From positions 1 to 50,033 of the forward strand of contig JAQTPY010000001.1 of NCBI GenBank assembly GCA_028712445.1: a DNA stretch of 50,033 bases, read 5' to 3'. Position numbers and translations under genes: made by a program. The stretch comes from Minisyncoccota bacterium. GTDB taxonomy: Bacteria; Patescibacteriota; Minisyncoccia; Minisyncoccales; RBG-13-42-11. Within the stretch, counting starts at the first letter, position 1; each line of letters begins with the position of its first letter. The notes under the pieces are model-generated. The model made no database searches. It saw only the letters and a program-made list of their open reading frames with translations, and was not told where the DNA came from. Shown in pieces: positions 38,357 through 46,963 of this stretch.

Positions 38357-38860
38357 TTAATAATTTGATTTTTGAATTGTTTTGTAAAAAAGGTAGTCTT
38401 CGGATCCAAAATAATTATCCGGGACATGCCCCACTAGAATCCATTTCTTTTTTTTATAGAATTTGACGTTGCGTTCATCTGTCCAAAGGTGAATCTTATG
38501 AATCTTCCTCTTCTTGGCGATCTTTTCATATTCTTTAAGAAGAGCGCTGCCTATTCCATGCCCCTGGAATGAATCTTTCACCGAAAACCAAGAAATGTAG
38601 ACTACTCCTCCGTAAGGAGGATTGGTAAGAATATATCCTGCAACTTCCTCCCCGACAAAGGCCAGAAGAAGATCAACTATTTTTCTCCTTAAATCGAAAG
38701 CGATATTTTCCCGAGTAAAATATTTTTTTAAATAAGCGTTTATGGTCTTGGAGGAATAATGAGGAAACTGCGTCTTTAGACAATGCTTAAATAATTCGTA
38801 AAAAGGTCTGATATCCGACATTTCTGCTCTCCTGATTTTGAGTTGGCTGATTTTTTTCAT
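38357..38860 (-). CDS. GNAT-family N-acetyltransferase
   Basis: IRRAEMSDIRPFYELF, SWFSVKDSFQGHGIGSALLKEYEKIAKK. Confidence 0.85.
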   Translation of the reverse strand: MKKISQLKIRRAEMSDIRPFYELFKHCLKTQFPHYSSKTINAYLKKYFTRENIAFDLRRKIVDLLLAFVGEEVAGYILTNPPYGGVVYISWFSVKDSFQGHGIGSALLKEYEKIAKKRKIHKIHLWTDERNVKFYKKKKWILVGHVPDNYFGSEDYLFYKTIQKSNY

Positions 38861-38862
38861 GC

Positions 38863-40608
38863 TTAATGTTTAAAATATTTCATAAGCTTTTCTAAATGAT
38901 GAGTATTTATTACGTCTTCTTTCTCAGCCCACCCCCTCCTGGCCTGAGATATTCCCAATTCCATAAACCTCAGCTGATCTTTCTGATGAGAATCGGTGTT
39001 AATCACCATTTTTACTCCCGATTCCTTTGCCCGCCTGATGTTAATGTCATTTAAATCAAGTCTTTCCGGATAGGAATTAATTTCCAAAACAACATTGAAC
39101 TCTTTGGCGGCCCTTAAAATTTTATCCAAATCTATCTGATATTCATCTCTTCTTTTCAAGATCCTCCCCGTGGGGTGGGAAATAATATCTACATTCGGAT
39201 TTTTAATTGCCTTAATCATTCTTTCCGTCATTTCGCTCTCTGACATTTTAAAATTGGAGTGGATTCCCGCTATTACGTAATCAAGTTTTTTTAAAGCCTC
39301 GTCTTTAATATCGACCGAGCCATCGTTCAGAATATTGGCTTCACAACCCTTCAATAATCTAAATTTTAGACCTTGAACCTTAAACTTCTCGTTTAACTTG
39401 TCGATTTCTTTGTCTCTTTGTCCCAATTTCTTTTCGTCCAGCCCCTTTTCAATCCTTAGAAATTTGGTGTGATCTGAAATCCCCAAATATTCATATTTCA
39501 TCTTCTGAGCAGCATCAGCCAGCTCTTCAAGGTTGTTTGACCCTCCGTTCCATGAAGAGTGACAATGGAGATCGCCCCGGATATCATCATATCCAATAAT
39601 TCTGGGCAATCCCTGGGCCTTGCCTTGCGCTTGTCTTAAAGCAGCCTCGATTTCTCCTCTATCCTCTCTTAATTCAGGCTCCACCCAAACCAATCCCAAA
39701 CTTTTATAAACTCCTTCTTCATCCCAGCCAGCAACCATTCTTTTACCTTTAAAAAGGCCGTATTCCGACAACTTCAAATTTTTGGCCATAGCTATTCTTC
39801 TTGTTGCAATATTGTGCTCCTTGGAACCCGTAAAATACTGAAGAGCCGCTCCATAACTGTTCTTCGGGACCACTCTTAAATCAATATCAAAACCTTCCTT
39901 GACTCTAATCGAGGCCTTGGTAGGCCCTTTACCCCACACCTTTACCGCTTCGGGCTGGGATACGAAAAAATCCATTACCTTTTTGGGCTCCTTTGAAATT
40001 ATTAAAAAATCAACGTCTCCTATGGTCTCTTTTTTTCTTCTGACCGATCCTCCGGCATCTATTCTCTCAACTTCTTTTAATCGGGACAATCTTTCTTGGA
40101 TTGTTTTTACTCTTGGCAGAATATCTCCCAAAAGAAATCTGCCCTTGCTTCTTTTTAAAAATTCTATCCCTTCAAGGATATTTCCTTCGGTCTTCTCTCT
40201 GAACCCTTCGATTTTGGCAATTTTATGGCTTCTGGCAGCTTTTTCCAGATCATCCAAGCTTCTTATTCCCAACTCCTGATAAAGCTTTTTAGCTCTTCTG
40301 GGACCCAGACCCTCCACCGCCGTCAAATCTCCAATATCAATGGGGGTTTTCTTTTTTAAATCTTCGTAATAACCGATCTTGCCGGTCTTAATATACTCTT
40401 CAATTTTTTCGGCCATACTTTTGCCGATTCCCGGAAGATCTTCCAAAGCTTTTTTGCCACCCCTGGCGTAAATTGCATCTAAACTCTCATCTAAACTCTC
40501 TAAGACTATCGCTGCTTTTTGATAAGCAGCCGGTTTGAAGTCCACATCCTCCATTTTTAGAAAATCAGCTATTGCATAAAATATTTTTGCAACCTCTTGA
40601 TTTCTCAT
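38863..40608 (-). CDS. polX: DNA polymerase X family / PHP phosphoesterase (PolX-like)
   Basis: HhH (EDLPGIGKSMAEKIEEY), IDAGGSVRRKKETIGDVDFLI, PHP: DLHCHSSWNGGSNNLEELADAA..HPTGR..EINSYPERLD..NTDSH. Confidence 0.94.
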   Translation of the reverse strand: MRNQEVAKIFYAIADFLKMEDVDFKPAAYQKAAIVLESLDESLDAIYARGGKKALEDLPGIGKSMAEKIEEYIKTGKIGYYEDLKKKTPIDIGDLTAVEGLGPRRAKKLYQELGIRSLDDLEKAARSHKIAKIEGFREKTEGNILEGIEFLKRSKGRFLLGDILPRVKTIQERLSRLKEVERIDAGGSVRRKKETIGDVDFLIISKEPKKVMDFFVSQPEAVKVWGKGPTKASIRVKEGFDIDLRVVPKNSYGAALQYFTGSKEHNIATRRIAMAKNLKLSEYGLFKGKRMVAGWDEEGVYKSLGLVWVEPELREDRGEIEAALRQAQGKAQGLPRIIGYDDIRGDLHCHSSWNGGSNNLEELADAAQKMKYEYLGISDHTKFLRIEKGLDEKKLGQRDKEIDKLNEKFKVQGLKFRLLKGCEANILNDGSVDIKDEALKKLDYVIAGIHSNFKMSESEMTERMIKAIKNPNVDIISHPTGRILKRRDEYQIDLDKILRAAKEFNVVLEINSYPERLDLNDINIRRAKESGVKMVINTDSHQKDQLRFMELGISQARRGWAEKEDVINTHHLEKLMKYFKH

Positions 40609-40620
40609 GTTTTTTACCCC

Positions 40621-41280
40621 TCATTCTTTGGGAAGATAGGGTTCTTGAAAAGTTTTTACCTCGGGAGTGCGGGGAGTTACCTTATCTCTGGGAGAAACTG
40701 CTTTCAGAATCAAAAAGAGGACTAATGATGAAAAAAGAGAAAAGACCCCCACGGTAACGAATAAAAAATTAAAACCGAAATTTGAAGCAATGAGTCCGCC
40801 TAAAGCTCCTGCAGCCGCAGCTCCGATTCCAATAAAAGTGCTTCTTGAGGCCCACTCAAAAGCTTCCTGCCCTTTGTCTATATGTCTCGTGAACATTGCC
40901 GTCCAGGCAGGAATGTTCATTGCCATACCCGCAGAATAGATTATTTCCAGAAGATAGATGTGCCAGGGTTGATTGCTGAATATATAAAGAAAAGCTGAGA
41001 TGGCGGCCAGAGAATTCCCTATCATGGCAAAAATAAGATCGTCCTTTTCTCCATGATTTTTATCCAAATAATTACCAATAGGAATTTCCAAAAAGGATTT
41101 AACACCCCAATAAATGGCCATTGCAAATCCTGCTATCTTTGCGGCCTCCGACGCATCACCCAGAGTAATCTTCTGGGAAATAAATATGGCTATTATCGGA
41201 GAAATGAAGCCAAAACCTGTAATCAAAAGGACATCTGAGGCAATTAAAACTTTGATTACGTTATTTATTGGTTTAAACAT
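40621..41280 (-). CDS. MFS-like transporter, half-length (~6 TM)
   Basis: GFGFISPIIAIFISQ, LEIPIGNYLDKNHGEKDDL, hydrophobic segments; only 219 aa. Confidence 0.7.
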   Translation of the reverse strand: MFKPINNVIKVLIASDVLLITGFGFISPIIAIFISQKITLGDASEAAKIAGFAMAIYWGVKSFLEIPIGNYLDKNHGEKDDLIFAMIGNSLAAISAFLYIFSNQPWHIYLLEIIYSAGMAMNIPAWTAMFTRHIDKGQEAFEWASRSTFIGIGAAAAGALGGLIASNFGFNFLFVTVGVFSLFSSLVLFLILKAVSPRDKVTPRTPEVKTFQEPYLPKE

Positions 41281-41284
41281 GTTT

Positions 41285-42277
41285 TTAATTCTTACTGACT
41301 AAATTATCTATCTTTTTAAAAAAATTGTTCTTAATTAAGATCAATCCCAGTCTGAATATAATCACAACGCCAAGGAGAGCAACAATCATTTCCGCTCCCC
41401 TCTGGGTCATGGTAAAGGCCGTTGCTACGGATGCTTCTGCCCCCAACGCGTTGAAGGCGAATGTCTGGATGGCTTCGTGCGATCCAAGAGCTGCGGGAAT
41501 GGGAATCATTACAGCCAGACAGGAAAAACTGAAAATTGAAAATACCGTAAAACCGCTTATAATCTTGCCTAAAAATAAAATTACAAACCAAGCCCTGACA
41601 TACATCACCCCTATTTTTAAAAACGAGAGCATCACCGCTTTCCAGAGAGACGATCTGTTTTTCTTAAAAAAACTGAAAATCTCTTTCTCGGTTTCAACAA
41701 ATTTATTTCCGTTGTTTTTAACAAAGAAATTAATTATGCTTCCTCTCTTCCAGCATGTTAAATAAAAAAAGGCCAGAATAAAGGCAAAAATCAAAAAAGT
41801 TCCTCCAAAAAAAACAGTGAGCTTTAAGGGAGGAACTCCGATAAAAAAGAGGAAAAAGATAAAACCCAGAACAATGACAAACAAATTAATGGTCAATTCC
41901 AGAATCCTGTCTATGATCACCGAAGCCATTCCTTTCTGCCAGGGAATGCCGTTTCTTTCCTTTAAAACATATGCTCTGAACAATTCCCCGCCCCATATAA
42001 GGATAGGGGCAAAATACATTATCGAAAAACTGGCAAGATAAGGACCCACTAGACTGCTGAGACGAACTTTTATCCCTTCCGCCTCGATTATCGCTTTCCA
42101 TTTCCATGTGCTAATGCCTATCGTTAACAATGTTAACCCCAAAACCACCAGCCCTTCCCATCCTGTAAATATTTTAAAAGCTTTCTGAACCCCTTCCCAG
42201 CCGACAGTTTGAGCTATCCATAAAAAAAGTATCACTCCGACTGCCAACGAAAACAGAAGAAGCAAAAATTTCTTCAT
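41285..42277 (-). CDS. YbhN/UPF0104-type lysylphosphatidylglycerol synthase/flippase-like membrane protein
   Basis: Polytopic; GVKSFLEIP-type motifs absent, but ISTWKWKAIIEAEGI, VIIDRILELTINLFVIVLG and PIPAALGSHEAIQTFAFNALG are typical. Confidence 0.8.
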   Translation of the reverse strand: MKKFLLLLFSLAVGVILFLWIAQTVGWEGVQKAFKIFTGWEGLVVLGLTLLTIGISTWKWKAIIEAEGIKVRLSSLVGPYLASFSIMYFAPILIWGGELFRAYVLKERNGIPWQKGMASVIIDRILELTINLFVIVLGFIFFLFFIGVPPLKLTVFFGGTFLIFAFILAFFYLTCWKRGSIINFFVKNNGNKFVETEKEIFSFFKKNRSSLWKAVMLSFLKIGVMYVRAWFVILFLGKIISGFTVFSIFSFSCLAVMIPIPAALGSHEAIQTFAFNALGAEASVATAFTMTQRGAEMIVALLGVVIIFRLGLILIKNNFFKKIDNLVSKN

Positions 42278-42341
42278 AATTTCTAATTATACCATGAGCT
42301 AGATCGTTTAGCGAGCATCCGGGAAACAGCCGACGAGAGAA

Positions 42342-43094
42342 TCATTGTTTGAAATTTTTTTCCAAAAAAGTCATTATTTGAGGGCCAACCTCCGAAGATG
42401 ACCAGAGATAATCATGCCCTGACAAATGAAGATGTTTTGAAAATTTGCTGTTGTACCCGGTTGCCTTGGAAAATACCCACTCCGCAGATGATCTTACTAA
42501 ATTTTTCAGCAGAGATCCTACATCGCCTCTAGCCAGATAGTCGTCTGGATTGTTTAATGATAGAAATTTTTCAGAAGAAGGAGCTTCAGACCAGAAAGGA
42601 GCTCCCAAGGCCAAGCCGTAAACCGAATTCTTTAAGTCCTGTGAAATTTTGTCGTAAGTTTTATCCACAAAAGTAGCGCCGTTTGAAAGCCCTGCCACGA
42701 TAATTTTTTTACCCGGCATACTTCTGGCCAAATCATCAATTTTTTCAGCCAGATATTCTGAAGACTTATCAAAAGAACTGAGAAATTCTTTGAAAGCGGA
42801 TATTTTCCCGAAAAAATTATCTTCTGCTCTCGTATAAGGAATAATCGTTGATTTTTGCCCCCAATTGCTCAAAGTTTTTTGGATTCTTTTGATTATAGGA
42901 GCAAAATCCTGGCATTCCTCAAATTGAGCGTCTCCCCACCCCCCAGCATTAAAGATTATAATTACATCGCTATTTTTAATCTCTCCTAAAACCTCCTGAG
43001 CGAAAAAGTTGTCGGGAGCTGATTGAGGAATCAAAAGAAAGACAATGCCGAGGGCAATAATGGAAATTAAAATAAATCTCCTTAATCTTTCCAT
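42342..43094 (-). CDS. Secreted/membrane-anchored alpha/beta-hydrolase-like protein
   Basis: N-terminal signal/TM segment and GLSNGA nucleophile-elbow-like motif. Confidence 0.5.
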   Translation of the reverse strand: MERLRRFILISIIALGIVFLLIPQSAPDNFFAQEVLGEIKNSDVIIIFNAGGWGDAQFEECQDFAPIIKRIQKTLSNWGQKSTIIPYTRAEDNFFGKISAFKEFLSSFDKSSEYLAEKIDDLARSMPGKKIIVAGLSNGATFVDKTYDKISQDLKNSVYGLALGAPFWSEAPSSEKFLSLNNPDDYLARGDVGSLLKNLVRSSAEWVFSKATGYNSKFSKHLHLSGHDYLWSSSEVGPQIMTFLEKNFKQ

Positions 43095-43170
43095 TATTTC
43101 AAACTAACACAAAAAATTAGACACAAAAAGAGAATCTTTGTTTTTTGCGTTACTCAAAACCCTGTGCCCC

Positions 43171-43644
43171 TCAGGCACATTTGTACTTTATCCCTCTTAT
43201 TTTATAGATTGTTTTGATCGGCGAAGTAACTGAAATTTCATCTCCAACTCTATGCCCCATCAAAGCTTTCCCTACAGGAGACTCGTTGGAAATCCTGCCC
43301 AGATTAGGGTCTGCCTCTAACGATCCAACCAATGTGAATTCGTCAGCCTGACGGTCAACTTCAACCACGACAGTGGCTCCCAAATCAATAATGTCTCTAT
43401 TGCTTTTTGCAGGCGCCTTTATCAGCTCATAATTTTTCAAAATATTTTCTATTTCAACTATTCTTGCCTCAAGAAAACTTATGTCTTCCTGGAAAACAAT
43501 ATATTCAGGATTAAGATCTTCTGATTGTAAAATTTTCGGGGATTCGCCTCTTGTCTTTGCCAATTTTAATTCCTTAAGACCTCTTAATTCTTTTTTTGTC
43601 CTCTCCAACCCTTCTCTGGTTAAGTAGAATTTTTTTTCTTCCAT
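43171..43644 (-). CDS. greA: Transcription elongation factor GreA/GreB family
   Basis: KFYLTREGLERTKKELRGLKELK, EDLNPEYIVFQEDISFLEARIVEIE, NESPVGKALMGHRVGDEISV. Confidence 0.93.
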   Translation of the reverse strand: MEEKKFYLTREGLERTKKELRGLKELKLAKTRGESPKILQSEDLNPEYIVFQEDISFLEARIVEIENILKNYELIKAPAKSNRDIIDLGATVVVEVDRQADEFTLVGSLEADPNLGRISNESPVGKALMGHRVGDEISVTSPIKTIYKIRGIKYKCA

Positions 43645-43805
43645 CTTAATGTTTTTCTAACATCTAGTGTTTAATTTTATTGCCATTGCTTTGTTTTCTT
43701 TAGTGGGTTTGAGTTCCTTATATTATATCTTCTCCAATTTCTTCGTCAATGGCTTAAAAAAACTTAATAAAGTGACCTTTTCGCTTTAGAAAGTAAAGTG
43801 TATAC

Positions 43806-43836
43806 ATCATACTATTATAATACCTTATCTTGTCAA
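43806..43836 (-). promoter_or_regulatory. Possible promoter for greA
   Basis: Minus strand TTGACA (43836-43831), 19-nt spacer, TATGAT (43811-43806). Confidence 0.4.
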
Positions 43837-43917
43837 GCGAACCTGAAAATAAAATGAACTTTTCTAAAAAACAAAAAAAGACAATAAAATTGTCAGGAAA
43901 AATAAATTATTGAAATT

Positions 43918-44799
43918 TTAGACAATCGGAGGATTCCAAATTTTGGGAATAACGGGCAACTCTCCGATGTTAACATCTATTCTTTTAACTCCTTCGTTTT
44001 CTCTTATCTCTTTGGAGATGAGTCTTTCGATCTGAGTTGTGTTGGAAGCCACGACATCGATTACAAGATTGTAACTTCCTGAGGTTTTAACTAAGTTATA
44101 AACTAAAGGAGACTTTTCCAGCCTTTCAGCTAAAGAATTTAGCGCCTTTTCTTCTGCCTCGATGCTGATATGGGCGCTAACTGAATTAAAAGTCTCTATT
44201 CTTAAGCCAGCCTGAATCCTCAAGACGCCTTGGGTTATTAATTTTTCTACCCTATTTTTAATTCCAACAGGGCTAAGACCTGTTTTTTTGGCGATCTCGA
44301 CAAATGGTTTTCTGCCGTCCTGGACCAAAGACTTGATTATTTCAAGATCAAGACCGTCTATCTGGTTTAAGCTCCAAGGAGCAAAAACATTATACCCCTC
44401 CACTGAAAAATCAGCCAAGTCAAGACGGTCTCTCAGTGCGGCAAACTTGATATCTTTGATTCCCAACCTATCTTTCTTTTGCCTTATGATTTCCATGACT
44501 TTTTTGTATGCCTTCCCGGTAATAATATCATTTTCAGTTATTAAAACTCTTCTGCCCCTTAACTTCTCTTCTTCTAATCCCTCTCCATCATCATTCATGG
44601 TTGTGAATTCTATCTTTTTGTTATTGAGCCATTGGCAAAGAGCTTCTCCGTAGAAAACTCCTTCATCTCTCAAGCCAATAATACATCCTTTATCTGATCC
44701 AAAATATTGCTCGGCTTTCTTTCCAAGTCCATCAATGAATTTTTTTATAAATTCCTCTCCATAAATTGGCTTATATTTAAAAGGAGTATTTTTCACCAT
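43918..44799 (-). CDS. Fusion: N-terminal phosphoribosyltransferase-like domain + C-terminal Lrp/AsnC HTH and RAM domains
   Basis: LRGRRVLITENDIITGKAYKKVMEII (PRPP-loop-like) then LDLEIIKSLVQDGRKPFVEIAKKTGLSPVGIKNRVEKLITQGVLR (AsnC HTH) and KTSGSYNLVIDVVASNTTQIERLI (RAM-like). Confidence 0.8.
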   Translation of the reverse strand: MVKNTPFKYKPIYGEEFIKKFIDGLGKKAEQYFGSDKGCIIGLRDEGVFYGEALCQWLNNKKIEFTTMNDDGEGLEEEKLRGRRVLITENDIITGKAYKKVMEIIRQKKDRLGIKDIKFAALRDRLDLADFSVEGYNVFAPWSLNQIDGLDLEIIKSLVQDGRKPFVEIAKKTGLSPVGIKNRVEKLITQGVLRIQAGLRIETFNSVSAHISIEAEEKALNSLAERLEKSPLVYNLVKTSGSYNLVIDVVASNTTQIERLISKEIRENEGVKRIDVNIGELPVIPKIWNPPIV

Positions 44800-45664
44800 A
44801 TTTTTTAATATAATATTTAATTATCTCGTCTCTAAGTTGAGGAGTGGATGTGGCAATCAGTAAATCAACTTTATCGTGCTGTCTTCCTGGAATAAATTCA
44901 TAATCCTTGTATTTTCCATCAATGTCAATTGTTATCACTTCACAGCCGGTATTCTTTGCGATAAGGAAACCCGGATCAATCTCGGATCGAGGCTCGTCAA
45001 ACATAATATAGGCGTCAATCAAGCCCGAGGCCAGATAAGAATAAATGAATGATCCTCCTTGAGGATAAAGCAAAGCTTTAGAATGCAGTTTTTTTAACAA
45101 ATCACTGAATATGTCTAAGAATTTTATTGAGTATTGTGAACTCATTACGTAACTGGCTATCACAAGAGGTTCAGACAGACTCTTTCTTTTCGAAGGAATC
45201 ATTTCTTTGATATTCCCAGTTTTCGTATCCAGAATATAATTTTCCCCCAATGCCGAAATATAAAGTTTTTCGTTCAAAATGTCAGCTACACCGCCGCAAA
45301 TAGGAGTTAATTTCTCATCAAAGAAACTCAAAGCCGTATACCAGTTGTGTTCAAACCCTCTTAAATAAAGGACTGATCCATCAAAGGGATCAATTGAACC
45401 ATAGACTTCAGGATTCTCGCTGGTTTTAATGTCCCGGCCATCCGGCTCAGAAAAAGCATGGATTTTAATCTTATATTTTTTTACCAATTTAGCTAAAATC
45501 TCCTCGCCCACTCTGTCTATCCCTATCTCAACATCTTCCGGCCTGTTTATTATATCTCCTAAAATTTCCCTTCCTCCGTTGGTTAAAGAGATTTTTTTTA
45601 CTTCAGCAATCGCCTCAGTGAGATAATCTACTAGCAAATTTTTTAATATTTTAGGGTCTACCAT
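44777..45664 (-). CDS. Inositol monophosphatase/FBPase superfamily phosphatase
   Basis: GSIDPFDGSVLYLRGF, SEIDPGFLIAKNTGCEVITIDG-like core. Confidence 0.82.
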   Translation of the reverse strand: MVDPKILKNLLVDYLTEAIAEVKKISLTNGGREILGDIINRPEDVEIGIDRVGEEILAKLVKKYKIKIHAFSEPDGRDIKTSENPEVYGSIDPFDGSVLYLRGFEHNWYTALSFFDEKLTPICGGVADILNEKLYISALGENYILDTKTGNIKEMIPSKRKSLSEPLVIASYVMSSQYSIKFLDIFSDLLKKLHSKALLYPQGGSFIYSYLASGLIDAYIMFDEPRSEIDPGFLIAKNTGCEVITIDIDGKYKDYEFIPGRQHDKVDLLIATSTPQLRDEIIKYYIKKYGEKYSF

Positions 45665-45709
45665 AATTATTGAAAATAATTGGCAATTTTACCAAATAGA
45701 GACAGAAAG

Positions 45710-46804
45710 TCAATCTAAAACCTTGTCCAGGACGGAAATAAGTTTTTCAGTATCTTCCGATGTTCCGATGCTTATCCTTAAGGAAATTTTTCTGTCGGGG
45801 TCTTCTTTCGGCCTGGTTAATATTTTCTCGGCTTTCAGTTTCTCCATTAGTTTGGTTGGATCTGCAAGGCGCAAAAATAAATAGTTGGCCCGGCTTGGGA
45901 AAAACCCCACACCTTTTCCGCGAAGATAAGCTTCCAGCTTAGGCTTGGATATTTCCATTACTTCTTTTGCATAATCTTCCGCGTATCTTTTGTTCTTCAA
46001 AGCTGCTAAAATCGCCACTTTTGCGAACATGTTAACGTCATAAGGGCCCCTTACCTTCAACAGTTCCTGAATATTGTTTTCTCGGGATAAAACATAACCT
46101 GCTCTTGCAGACACTAAACCAAACGCCTTTGCAAAAGTTCTAATGATGTATAAATTACTGTATTTATCTATAAAATCCTTTGCTGTTATTTTGGAAAATT
46201 CAAAATAAGCTTCATCGTGCATAACAGTAATGTCTTTTTCCTGAGCTTTTTTCAGAATCTTTTCTACATCTTCAAGAGAGGTTGGCGACCCTAAAGGATT
46301 ATTGGGATTGCAAAGTATAACAAGCCTGACTTTTTCATCTTCCAGCATTTTTAAAGTTTCTTCTAAAGGAAAACTTCCGTCATCTCCATACCTGGGCTCC
46401 AGTATTTCCGCTCCCTGAATACCGCTTGACTGATAATGCATGGCAAAGGAAGGAAACGGAATTATCACCCTGTCCCCCTCGTCTAGACAGGACCGGCAAA
46501 TAACGTCTATTCCCTGGTCTCCACCGTTTGTCACCATCGCTCTCCCGTTTTTTACCCCCGCATATTCAGCGATTTTCTCTTCAAGATTACCATATTCAGG
46601 ATAAACTTGAATTCTGTCTAAATCGATAAAATCTTTTAAAGCTTTCTTTACCTCAGGGCTGGGACCGGTCGTTCTTTCACTAAAATCTAACAACAAATAA
46701 TCTTTCTCGCTCCTTCCTTCGAGCGGGGGCTTGTAATGTCCCATTTTAGTTACTCTTTTTTTGATAGCCATAAAATTCTTAAAGTAATGCCAAAATCCAA
46801 ACAA
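45710..46804 (-). CDS. Class I/II PLP aminotransferase, histidinol-phosphate aminotransferase (HisC)-like
   Basis: RIQVYPEYGNLEEKIAEYAGV, LCNPNNPLGSPTS, DEAYFEFS, RTFAKAFGLVSARAGYVLS, RISIGT. Confidence 0.88.
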   Translation of the reverse strand: MFGFWHYFKNFMAIKKRVTKMGHYKPPLEGRSEKDYLLLDFSERTTGPSPEVKKALKDFIDLDRIQVYPEYGNLEEKIAEYAGVKNGRAMVTNGGDQGIDVICRSCLDEGDRVIIPFPSFAMHYQSSGIQGAEILEPRYGDDGSFPLEETLKMLEDEKVRLVILCNPNNPLGSPTSLEDVEKILKKAQEKDITVMHDEAYFEFSKITAKDFIDKYSNLYIIRTFAKAFGLVSARAGYVLSRENNIQELLKVRGPYDVNMFAKVAILAALKNKRYAEDYAKEVMEISKPKLEAYLRGKGVGFFPSRANYLFLRLADPTKLMEKLKAEKILTRPKEDPDRKISLRISIGTSEDTEKLISVLDKVLD

Positions 46805-46897
46805 ATCCTTTGCGACATAATATTTTAGTTTAATAATTCAAGATGAAATTATGATTAATTTTTTATCTATTTTTTTCTGCTTTATTTTACAAGATAT

Positions 46898-46925
46898 TTG
46901 ACAATTTATCAAGATTGTTTAGTGT
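46898..46925 (+). promoter_or_regulatory. Possible promoter for the HisB-like gene
   Basis: TTGACA (46898-46903), 16-nt spacer, weak TAGTGT. Confidence 0.35.
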
Positions 46926-46963
46926 GGTGATAGCTAATAACTTTGACAACTTAAGGAGGAGAA

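Noticed and set aside
38353-38427. N-terminal extension of the NUDIX protein overlapping the GNAT gene
   Set aside because: A conserved start at 38352 (MPIEKSAGAVVF) gives a normal NUDIX N-terminus; the extension is likely an ORF-caller artefact.
39899-40279. 126-aa plus-strand ORF
   Set aside because: Antisense to polX; no recognisable domain.
41325-41765. 146-aa plus-strand ORF
   Set aside because: Antisense to the UPF0104-type gene; no SD or family signal.
42295-42340. Further copy of the aacgaagtgaatttgtagcgaagc motif
   Set aside because: Only a short match (tagcgagcat) was visible; too weak to claim.
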